Assembly: GCA_029531795.1 (NCBI GenBank)
Contig: JAPEIS010000001.1
Coordinates: 6,696,001 to 6,760,000 of the forward strand
Direction of reading: 5' to 3'
Source: Sclerotinia nivalis
Taxonomy: Eukaryota > Ascomycota > Leotiomycetes > Helotiales > Sclerotiniaceae
DNA: 64,000 nucleotides
The notes under the pieces are model-generated. The model searched no databases, was not told the DNA's origin, and saw only the letters and a program-made list of their open reading frames with translations. Both the position numbers and the translations under genes were made by a program. Numbering within the stretch: position 1 is the stretch's first letter; every line of letters starts with the position of its first letter. This document shows positions 47,282 through 60,160 of this stretch, piece by piece.

Positions 47282-49179
47282 TGTTGCTGTTCTTGCATTG
47301 CAACATCATCATGGGCGACATATATCCTTGTATCCCATGTATCTGAAGTATGTTAAGCGCTGTGCATGTCCTTAAACAACCTAAAATTCTTGGTGGATCA
47401 TTTTTCAATGGCTCAAAAAGGTGTATGTCTTGATTGATGTGATTTATTTCACTTGACTCAGTTCACCAGATGTGTAGGAAGTACTTGTCAACAATGAGGG
47501 AACGAAAGGAACATTGGAGAAGGAGAAGGGCTCAACAGCCAACTGAACGCATCGGCCAACTAAACTGCCTAACCTAATTAGGTCACCGTCTCACATATTC
47601 GGGCTTAATAGCCTACATTCAATTCGAAAGTGCCCTAATAATGAAATTCTGCTAATATATCGCCCAATTAGGCTTACTAGGTAGGCGTTCAGCTGGCCGG
47701 TGCGTCCAGTTGGCTCGTGAATCCTTCTAGTTCTAGTTATCCCGCCAAGGATATGTACGTACGGAGTATTCTAGAATGATGATCAATTCAATCCTAGCGT
47801 TGTTAGACTCAAGTACGATTGTGGGTTTATATAGTCTATAAGTCTACTCCGTAGGAATTGTATCTCTAATAATAGTCAATTTTTATCTTTATGATTATAA
47901 TTTATTAATTTTGATTGAATTACTAAAAAGAAAAGTTAAGTTTGTATGGCAAATACAATCATAAATCTATATAGTAGGGATTGTAGTCTAATAGTAAAAT
48001 AACTCACTTTATATCCATAGCTAAAACCTTCTCAATGTTCACGCGTTACACTAATTGACTTCTACAGAACATCCAACGCTTTCATCCTGAGAATTTCCTT
48101 CCATATAGTTTGATCGCAACATTATAATCTCCAAATCCAACCTGTTTGTTTGGCTCCGAGGAGATGGTTCTCAGATCAACATTCTCCCTGGGTGCTTTCG
48201 GTACTATTTCATAGTTCTAACAATTTCTAGCCCCTGAGAACAAGATCATCTCGTAGACTATACTAGCAACATTTATCATTACCACTCATTACCTAGTATT
48301 TAGGTTTGGATCACAACTATGTCGGTGGGGAAATATGCTTATGGTCTACTAAGTACTTACGTATAGTTAGCACGATAATCTGCTCCCTTCCTATAATTAG
48401 TCCCGGACCAAAACAGTAAAGCTTCGGCTAGTCAGATCCTAGGTGCCACCCACATTGGAGAGAGGTGTTCGAAAACAGTTGTGCTTGCAATCCTATGGAA
48501 TTTATTGGAATGCTACTCACACGAGTGTTTGGTGGCATTGTATCAGTAGATACTATGAGTATATGAGCAGGAGCCAATTTCCCAGGCACCAATAGTCGGG
48601 CTACTCGTTGAAGCTTTCGGCCTCTTCTTCAATGTCCAGACGACTATGCCATTAAACTTCATAAGTTCTTTGCACAAACGAGAAAATTATGCCTACCATA
48701 TCTCAATCTAATTCTAGGTTAAGGAAGATTTAGGCAGTGCTCATATCTTCCCAATGCTTTCGTCGGAGCTTTGGCTGGATAGAATGTTAGTGGCTGAATT
48801 TCAATGAATTCCACTCAATGAAATCCTCTAGCCACGATACCATACATATGATCTCGCCAACAGTCAAGTCATATCAAACCCGTAGTTGGTATAATCATGT
48901 GACTAGTGGTGCTGTGCAGCAAGGCGCACTAGCCTCTCGATGCCCCTATGTAATGGTTCAACTTCCCCATAGCTTACTATCAATTACACTTTCAACACAC
49001 CAGATTGATGCCAGCAGGCGGTGAGATAGAGTAGTCTTGAAACACTTCCTCTGGTACCGGTGCCAATACACATCATTATCGGCATTCATTTTTAACATTT
49101 ATAACTCGTCAAAATGGAATTATTTTCAGAGGGTGGCAATCCATTCTATCCTTTATCCTCTCGCGTTCGAGGCGACACT
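47282..49179. other. Spacer containing a MITE-like element
   Basis: 1.9 kb without an intact gene. It contains the inverted-repeat element at 47537-47715. Bases 47860-48010 are AT-rich. Frames at 48818-49024 and 49037-49231 have no clear character, though the latter runs into the 2EXR relic. Confidence 0.5.
47537..47715. mobile_element. MITE-like element with about 50-bp terminal inverted repeats
   Basis: The left arm 47537-47582 begins AGCCAACTGAACGCATCGGC. The reverse complement of the right arm 47662-47715 begins AGCCAACTGGACGCACCGGC. The arms match along most of their length, and the right arm has an extra piece of about 8 bases. In the first 40 bases the differences are almost all transitions (G to A, C to T in the left arm). 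About 80 bases lie between the arms and encode nothing. Size and structure fit a non-autonomous DNA transposon relic. No clear target-site duplication was found. Confidence 0.7.
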
Positions 49180-50110
49180 TTCGCACAACCTGTCAAAGGA
49201 GAACCAATTCGCTATGGCCTCGAAAGTATAGGAGACTGGCCCCACAGAGAAATCAGACCTGAAGTGGAGTTCCAAAAATTGGAAGCTTGCGCCGGAAGAA
49301 TTTAATTCTGTTCATCTAAACAGACTAAAGGTTGTGCAGAAAGCCTGGCTCGAAGCAACCGAGATTTCTTTCGCGCGATTCTCAGACCTACCTACTGAAG
49401 TACGGATCTTGATATGGACTCTGTGTTGTTATATGCATGGCAGAATCGTTTTCGATAAGGCTGGCTATGCCGATTCATGGGGCCCAAACAGCTGGTTCAA
49501 AGAAAACATGAGTCCAAATCCTGGTGTCATTGCTGCTTGCTACGAGTCGAGAGCTATCGCCTTGACGCACTATCATGTTTTGGAGGGAACCGCCAATACA
49601 TCCTGGCAGTAATGTTCGACCAACAATATATATTAATCCCCGTGGTAATGACATTATGTATGTGGGTGATACGTTCGTGTCACCATTTACCTCATTCATC
49701 ACGCGCCTCGCAATAAACTTTGATGACCTTCCCCTTGTCTATCAAGCTGTTAGTTTTAACAAACAATATATCTAAAGTCACTGCAATTAGACATCGCAAG
49801 TATTTGCGGCCACGTGGTTTGATATCTTTAAGGGAGCTCTTCTTCGTTAAGATAGAACCGATTTGTTGGAGGCCACAGCAGGTCCTAGATCTCGAGGACT
49901 CGGCGGAAAATTACTACTTCAGCGGCCCATTTCCTCATGATATTGAAGAATGCTGCAAAGGCTTCATGGAGGGGCATCTTAGCTAGACAGAAAAGACATC
50001 AGGTGTTCCGGAAGTACGATTTGTCAAAGAAAAATTTACTCCAGGACTCTTTGTCGTTAGATATGAGGACTCTGATGTATTTTTGGTACGTTCATGGTCT
50101 TCTTCATTGT
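49180..50110 (+). pseudogene. Broken 2EXR-domain gene
   Basis: The frame at about 49232-49575 encodes FARFSDLPTEVRILIWTLCC and SPNPGVIAACYESRAIALTHY, the hallmarks of the fungal 2EXR (F-box-like) domain. At about 49573 the similarity moves to another frame (RPTIYINPRGNDIMYVGDTF .. INFDDLPLVYQAV). Near 49750 it moves again (RPRGLISLRELFFVKIEPIC). That frame has an in-frame TAG at about 49984 before it resumes as PEVRFVKEKFTPGLFVVRYE (to about 50080). An in-frame stop also lies near 49229. No splice signals explain these shifts. It is thus a decayed copy with at least two frameshifts and one or two stops. Such genes are numerous and fast-evolving in Leotiomycetes. Confidence 0.75.
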
Positions 50111-50805
50111 CTTGATCTTACCTGTGTTAATTATTTATCCTGTTTTAGCATCCAAATAATGGTTCCACTTGACGGTCCCATCGATCATATTACAAGTAGC
50201 TCGGTAGCATTACCTTTTAGCATTTGACTTGTCTATAAATGAGTGGTATATGCTGTACATCAGACAAGTGCAATCGTAGTGCAGTGAGTGCATATCTCAT
50301 GGGCTCTGAAGGAGATTTGGCTCAGACACAATGTGCAAATTTTATGGCATCTCAAGTGCTTTAGGTTATTTAGTCAGTGTGCAATCTCCGTTCAAATCTC
50401 TATTAATGAAAATTACTGCATTGTTCACAGCTTCATGTATTATGTCTATATTCAAAGTCCAAATTCCTCATCATTCCATTATAATAAATCTGCTGTATGA
50501 TTTTTGTATCTTAGTAAGATATTGTCTGTCCGCTGCCAAAGACTCAAGCTGGCTCGAATGTAGGATTTCATTTTTCTTTCTATCAGCTATTCATTGTCGA
50601 TTTCTTACATCATAAATTCTTTTTCAGTATATCTGTAATAATCCAGAGAACTTTCTATTTTCTGATGTTGATATAGAAGCATATTCCCAATATAATGATT
50701 ACACACAACGGCCTCTTCACACAAGATCTTACCTTTCCAAAATCACAATTCTATTTCCCATTTCCAAATCCAAACAGAATTAAAGGCCACAACACACCCC
50801 ACAAA
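50111..50805. other. Spacer after the 2EXR relic
   Basis: No gene is supported. It is AT-rich with short frames of no character. Confidence 0.45.
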
Positions 50806-51834
50806 ATGACAAGAAGAAAAAACTATCTCCTTGACCAGAAAAATGGCCTACTCAGACTGGCTGTAAAAAATTTCACCAACAACTAACGTCACCGGCCCCT
50901 ACCATGACCCTAGGCGGCGATTTAATATCATCCAGCCAATATGGTATAGAGGCAATATCTACTTTCAACTCTATCTCTTGCCCTCTATTTCTATCTCTTG
51001 TCCACACATGCCTCTCGGCCTTCCCACCTTCCCGAAGACCTAGAAAAGAGAAATTATACGGAGAACAAAAGCTGAAAGATGCCACGTAGTACCATTTCCA
51101 TCCACATCCCCATCGTCACGCCATAGCAGAGGACCGAGTTCAACTTCAGCTTCTAAATCTCTAAATGCAGGGAAATCAAGACGGTACAGAGTTCATCATA
51201 AGGTATTTATATACATGCATAGAATTAAAACATAAAAATATCAAAAGGGATAGCTTGAACTGATATATACATGGATATAGCAATCTTCTACAGGTATTCC
51301 GATTCCAAGCCCATTTGCAGCTGCAGTTGAACGAGCCGAAGAGGAGGAATTGAACGAGGGTGATGAGGACGATGTGGAAGAAGAAGAACCAGATGAAGAA
51401 CAAGAAGAAGAAGAAAGCGATGATGAAGAAGAATCCGAAGAAGTCGAAGAAGTACGATCTTCCGCCCAAAATCATCATGTAAGTCACCTATCCACAATAT
51501 CTCATAATTATCCACTCTATAACCCTAAAACAACAACATGCTAATCACACCAACCCAACACAAGCGAACCCATCATCATCCTTCACTAAGAAGAAGAAGA
51601 GGAAGAGGAATAGGTGCTCCGACTTCCAATCACTCATCTAAAACATCAAGACACTCAAAAAAATCCAGTAGAACCGATTCATCGAGAAGAAAAGGAAAGG
51701 GAAAGAGGCGGGAGAAAACTAGGGCCGAAATCAAGAGTAAGAGTAAAAGGAAAGAACCCCCCGCTCTCTGGAAAAAAGTCAAGAAAGTATGGGGGAGAGT
51801 TACCGGATCACCTAGGAGAAAACGCACTGTTTGA
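50806..51834 (+). CDS. Unknown charge-segregated protein (acidic centre, basic tail)
   Basis: Three 3' exons are well supported: 51044-51202, 51281-51478 and 51565-51834. The splices are GTATTT..TATAG and GTAAGT (branch GCTAAT) ..CAAG, and all join in phase 0. They encode a Ser/Arg-rich stretch (STSPSSRHSRGPSSTSASKS), then SSTGIPIPSPFAAAVERAEE, about 40 almost purely Asp/Glu residues, then a Lys/Arg-rich tail ending PPALWKKVKKVWGRVTGSPR. The first exon is uncertain. A candidate at 50806-50862 (MTRRKNYLLDQKNGLLRLA, GTAAAA donor) fits in phase and would give 227 aa. Composition suggests a nuclear or nucleic-acid-associated protein, but no domain is recognised. The acidic and basic blocks could bind each other. 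Confidence 0.5.
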
Positions 51835-52908
51835 AAATAAATTTAGATTTTCGACATTTAGGTTTTCGATATTTATAATATGAAAGATCACTTCGATGAT
51901 GCGCACGCATACCCCGTACATACATTCAAAATATTTCAAAACGGGCTTAAAACACAAACATGAAACCTTCTCCTCTAACAGCTTTATAAAACATGATGTA
52001 TAAATTTCAGAAGTTATATTAGACCTTCGATAGGAATCGATAGCAGGGAGGAAAGCAAAAGGAGGAGAGCTTGAGAGCATTGTGTCAGATATGAAATGAG
52101 ATTAATACAATTATACTACATATATAATACCACTTACATCCCATCCCGTCCTTGCGCGTCCTCTCCCTATTACTCAACATCAACATCTATTGTGAGAAAG
52201 TTGGATTACTAGGGCTACATACATAGCTAATTTATAGACATTAGATCATATAATCTTTTGTAGTTAAATATAAAAAGAAAGCTTCGTTTTCCCTTTTAGA
52301 ATAATCAATCGTTTTCATTAGTCTTTTTGTATAACCATTATATACAACCCCAATCCATTGTTAATTCCATTAATTCTACTATTCGAAATTTATACAATGT
52401 AATCTGATCAGTTCGCATCCTATTCCCTCTCGCAGCGTGCTATCGGGACGCACATATCTCGACCTACCTCTTTCACACTATCTATCTACCTACCTAACCC
52501 CCCGCTACACACATACTCTAATCCCTTCATTAAATTCACATATAATATATCATTCAATTAAGTATACTCTACTCAAAATAAAATCATTCGCATCATTCTA
52601 CACCACATCATCCCTCCTCACCTATCCGCTCGTTCCATACCCCCTAGCTTATTCCCCTTACCCATCCTCAACCATCCTCTTTCAATCCATCCATCCACTC
52701 ATCCATCCATCACTTCTTATACGTCTATTTTAATTCACATACAAAAAAGAAATCTACATATACTCCCACCCTCTCCCCCCTTTGACTCACTCAAATAAAT
52801 AATCAAACTTACGAAAAAGAAAGAACGACACCAATCAAGTCAGAAGGATTAAAAACAAGAACCAAAAACTAAAAAGTACCAAAAAACGAATGTGTGATCA
52901 TTTAGTAT
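51835..52908. other. Convergent spacer before the kinase gene
   Basis: No gene is supported. C/T/A-rich low-complexity sequence (52440-52740) yields artificial frames. It holds the 3' ends of two convergent genes. Confidence 0.5.
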
Positions 52909-55918
<3,010 letters not shown>

Positions 55919-56537
55919 TGTCGAGGATCCTTTCGAAGCCTAGATAATAATTATCGATACTAAAGAGTAAGAATGAAGCTGCTAAACAGCATACAAATGA
56001 TTGACAAAGAATGTTGATACTGATGAAGGGTGGTCCAAGAATGAGAAGTAAGGAATATTTCTGTTTGTTTTCCACTATGAGCGCTCTTGCCCATGCAAAG
56101 ATTCTCATTGCTCCTAATGGAAGGGATCACTGTTTGATATAATTGGAAAGAACGAAATTGCATTTAGGTATAGTAGTTTTTGTTTATTATGAGATAACCG
56201 ATTAAAGCAAGTTCTCCTGTGTAAAAACCTGATTGAACTTTTTTTTGGAAATGCGCCGGTAGTGCTATGCAAACCTCCTCATCCCATTTTGCGTAGTCTG
56301 CTCCTATTAAACAGAGAACTGCTCAGGTCGGAGACTTATGCAAAAACATTACGTTTCCACTTCGTATTTCATGTAAACATCATGAAATCGCAAGCGCCAA
56401 AGAAATACATGAAAGTAAAGAGAAAGTTGTACAATAGATGTGAGAAGCAAAGTCACCACCAGCCTCGAAACATTGCAAATACATAGAGTGAGTACAACGA
56501 GACGATCGAAGCTTGCCTATGCAAACGACAATGACGT
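55919..56537. other. Spacer between the kinase and FKBP genes
   Basis: It holds the kinase upstream region and the FKBP 3' side; nothing else is recognised. Confidence 0.45.
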
Positions 56538-58295
56538 TTACTTGATCTCAAGAAGCTTGACATCGAAGGTCAAAGTAGAGTTACCTGGGATACCAGGGAC
56601 ACCTTTGCTGCCGTATGCAAGGTGTGCTGGAATAGTCAATCTTCGTTCTCCACCAGCTGCCATGCCAGCAACACCAATGTCCCAACCCTTAATGACCTCG
56701 CCGGCACCAAGCTTGAAGGAGAAAGGCTTGCCTTTCTTATTTGCTAAATTTCAAACGTTAGAAGGTCCTAGATACTTGAGTGGATATAAACTTACAGTCA
56801 AAGACCTTGCCATCTGTGAATTTTCCAATGTAGCGCATGCCAACTCTGTTACCCTTCTTGGCGACTGGTCCGGTACCAAGCTTCTTGTCATCGATCTTTA
56901 CTCCATCAACGGTTCTGACACCCAATGCAGGCTTTTTCGCATCAACCTTAGGTGCGGCAGATCCGGTAGGTCCTTGCTCGAGGTTTTTGGCGAACTGAAC
57001 TTTCTTATCTGCCTTCTCATCCTTAGCTGCCTCCTTCTTGGCCTCCTCTGCCTTGACAGGGGCAGCATCGCCATTGTTCTTCTTCAACTTCTTTTGTTGC
57101 TTCTTGCTAAGCTTTGGCTCTTCAGCAGCGGCTTCCTTAGCGATAATGGCATCGAGGGATGCAGCCTCCTCGAGTTCGTCGGCGGAGCGCTTGTTCTTGC
57201 CCTTCTTCTCAGCCTTGACAAGCTTTGGGGCTTCCTCTTCATCGGAATCGACCTCGGTAATGCGGGCAGCATCAAGCTCATCGCTCTCATCCGAGTCCAT
57301 CTCGAGTTCGAGCTCATCCTCATCTGGAGAGAGGTCATAGTCCTCATCATCTTCCTCATCAGAGTCGTAAACCTCGTGGTGATGGTTATGTCCGTTATCA
57401 TCTGGGATCACGTAGTTACCAGTAAGGTAGATTGTGTGAGTACCGGTAACCTTGAAGAAAACGGTCTCATCCTCACCAATGGTGATGTCGAGAGGTTGTT
57501 GGTAGTGCTGTGTTACGGTTAGCATGATTTATTGAATAGGCAGTCTTGGAAACATACGCTTTCAGGGTCGAGAGTGCAGAGAACATATTCCTCAATCTCA
57601 ATATCTTCACCATCGTCACTCTCCTCTTCGCTATCCTCTTTATCATCGGTGGCGGCCTTGGCCTTTCCTTTCTTAGCGACCTTCTTGGCGGAAGCGTCCT
57701 CCATTTCTTCGTCGGAATCATCTTTGCCGATGGAAGCAAGGAGCTCCTTGAGTGCGGCTTGCTTTTGGGCCTTCTTGGACTTGGAAGGATCGCTTGGTCC
57801 ACCGTTGGCTTCCTCGTCATCATCTTCAATATCTTCGTCTGATCCAGAGTCATTATCTGCCAACAAAGCACGTAATAAATCATCCGAACCTTCATCATCT
57901 TCACTGTCCTCCTCATCTCCACCACTTGATTGGCGAATGATCTTCAAGGTCGCGCGAGGTTTGACACCATCTTCGACATCATCAGCAGGTTCAGTCGGGT
58001 CGATTGCTGCCATGGTAATGCGGAACTAAAGATTGAATCATTAACATCTGTAGTTTCCAGTGAAGCCTGCTTGGTAGGTAGGAGAGCGAGAGCAACAGCA
58101 ACATTAAAATAGTAAAAGCAGGATGAAACATACGGTAGCTGGGAAATCTGGAACAGCAGGAATAATAATATCTCCTGCTGGGACCTCAAGGCCATACATA
58201 GCGACTGTGGCGCAAGTTAGATAAATTATTTCGCAATACCACAACACGGCAAACAAGCCGACATTCACATTCTACTCACCTGGAAGAAGAGGCAT
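56538..58295 (-). CDS. FPR4: FKBP-type peptidyl-prolyl isomerase, nucleolar Fpr3/Fpr4 type
   Basis: Fpr3/Fpr4 proteins are nuclear/nucleolar prolyl isomerases and histone chaperones. Five exons: 58295-58280 (16 nt), 58204-58134, 58025-57558, 57507-56796 and 56743-56538; 490 aa. The start [20 protein letters not shown] and [20 protein letters not shown] form the nucleoplasmin-like N-terminal domain, continuing to [20 protein letters not shown]. Acidic tracts (about 45-85, 120-170, 225-270) and a Lys-rich [13 protein letters not shown] nucleolar signal follow. The C-terminal about 110 residues are the FKBP domain: [60 protein letters not shown], ending [11 protein letters not shown]. The active-site residues of FKBPs (VIKGWD, AYG) are present, so it is probably catalytic. 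The 16-nt first exon matters: an internal ATG in exon 3 would omit the first 33 residues. Confidence 0.95.
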
Positions 58296-59377
58296 TTTTT
58301 GTAAAGAAATCAAATTTAATGATCCAATTGACTCGATGTGATTTACAAAAAGGAGGGAAAGAATTGGTGTTCAAAAGTAAACAGTAAATAAAAATCTTGT
58401 GATGTTTTGAAGAGATTTCAGAAGACAAGTTTTGAAGAAAAGATGCTCGATAACTTTTTTTTTTCTCATCTGCGGCACACCGAAAGATCCATAACACTAA
58501 GATAGCTTATCCGTTCACGCTAGTGGGAAACTAAAATCCACCGGGTTAATGATCAATTTATGGTAGATATTTGATTGGTTGATTTATATCTATTTTTCTC
58601 ATAGCTGAAAAAGATACAGATGAATGTCTCGAGTGACATATATAGTAGTTGCTAGCGCTACATCATTGTCAGAAACTTCAAGTAATTAATTACTGAGAAA
58701 GCTACCATTGATTACATCAAGTACATCAAATCTATACGCCTACCTAGTAATTGCTACTATTGTTGTTAGCAGCCGAGGTAGGATACTGGGAATTCTGAGT
58801 TCTGGATGGGTAATTGCAACTTTGTTTAGGGAGTTTGGGTTTGCTAAGCAGCTTTGACGCATACAGTCGTTTGGTATGAAAGAGGGGAAAAAAGACAAAT
58901 GTTGAAGGCATTGTCGCCCTTACAGAGAACATCAAGTGATATATAAATATTACAAACAAGCTCCTTCATATATCTTTTCACTACCCGGGTGTCTTCTTCA
59001 GTACTGTATTCTTTTGCTCCTACAACATGGTATTTCAGGACCACAATTATTGTCGGTCAAACACTTGAGTACAATAATATCAAAAACTCCACAAGACCAG
59101 AATCATCAGACTTTGAGCAGTGACTATCTAGCATACCTCTCAGGGTTTTTTAATTATATTATGATAACAAGTTGTTTGAATGATATTACAACACTATAAA
59201 AACCATCTCAATCTGTTACACAGTCACCAGAGCAACGATATGATGCTATTCACAACTACTCACATTAGTTTTTCTTGTCCGTAACAATACAAGGACCAAC
59301 TGCTTTCAAGATCTGCCATAATCACCAGAATGTTTCGTTTGTATTTCTCTTACAACAAGGGCTCCTTTCTCTCCAAC
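58296..59377. other. Spacer between FKBP and the DJ-1-like relic
   Basis: No gene is supported. Overlapping short frames at 58744-59044 have no recognisable character. Confidence 0.45.
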
Positions 59378-59965
59378 ACCTGCAATGGCGATTACCGCTT
59401 CAGCTGCTGGACCAGGAAACTTCTGCCTTACATCCGTTGGTAATGCCACCTGCCTGCGTGTTAGTTACGCATTTATTGCATGAATAACAAACTTACCACT
59501 GCTCCATTATTACCATATATTACCCATCTCCGATCGTCAATCCGTTTTGTGTCCAGAAAGTCATTCTTCAATCGTAGAACAAGAGCTCTTGGCCCACTAG
59601 CAATTAATCCTCTCAATATTCCACTCTGCGCCATCAAAAAAGTGTCCGTACAAATGCTCAAAATATCTGTCATTTCCCCATTCACTCCTCTCCAGTCGGC
59701 ATGTGATTTCAAAAATGATTGTGCATCTTCATCGGATACTAGTACTATAGTCTAGGATCTGGTCCTGGACCCAGCATGATATCCAACATACCAGGCTGCA
59801 CTTCTTTGTCTTTCGTTGTCTTTGACACACGAAGTAAAGCGCTAGCAGTCAATTGGATCTCAGAGCCAGTGGAAGGAAGAGAAATATAGTATATAGTAGA
59901 TGGAATCTCAAATGCTATCAATGGGGCCGATAAACCGTATATTGCGAGATATATAAGTAAAAGCA
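59378..59965 (-). pseudogene. Broken DJ-1/PfpI (ThiJ) family gene
   Basis: On the - strand, family pieces appear in order but in different frames. First comes IYYISLPSTGSEIQ and GMLDIMLGPGPDPRL, which hits a TAG at about 59747. Then, shifted by one base, SDEDAQSFLKSHADWRGVNG and DILSICTDTFLMAQSGILRG (the nucleophile-elbow region; the Cys of the SICT motif is kept) with ASGPRALVLRLKNDF and KRIDDRRWVI. An intact 43-nt intron (59496-59454, GTAAGT, CTAAC branch, GCAG) leads to AGGITNG. About eight codons normally found after this are missing, and the frame changes before QKFPGPAAEAVIAIA. The family start is also lost. The frameshifts, internal deletion and missing N-terminus make it a pseudogene. 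Functional relatives are often annotated as isonitrile hydratase-like or glyoxalase-like. Confidence 0.78.
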
Positions 59966-60040
59966 ATGTATTTTTATTAATATTGTTTTTTTTTCTATTT
60001 AAAAGCAAGAAAACAAACCAAAAAAAAAAGAAGAAAAAAA

Positions 60041-60115
60041 CAAGCCAAAAGAAAACAAGCCAAAAGTAAACAAGCCAAAAGAAAACAAGTCAAAAGAAAA
60101 CAAGCCAAAAGAAAA
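60041..60115 (+). repeat. 15-nt tandem repeat (CAAGCCAAAAGAAAA), five copies
   Basis: Five nearly identical 15-mers with one or two substitutions. It lies between the DJ-1-like relic and the 3' end of the membrane protein gene. A (CTCA)n tract follows at about 60132-60155, six bases before that gene's stop codon. Confidence 0.93.
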
Positions 60116-60160
60116 CAAACACTCGCCACTCGCTCACTCACTCACTCACTCACTCAAACC

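Noticed and set aside
56440..57522. 360-codon open frame on the + strand
   Set aside because: It is antisense to the acidic Fpr4 exons; the codon composition of those exons keeps the opposite frame open.
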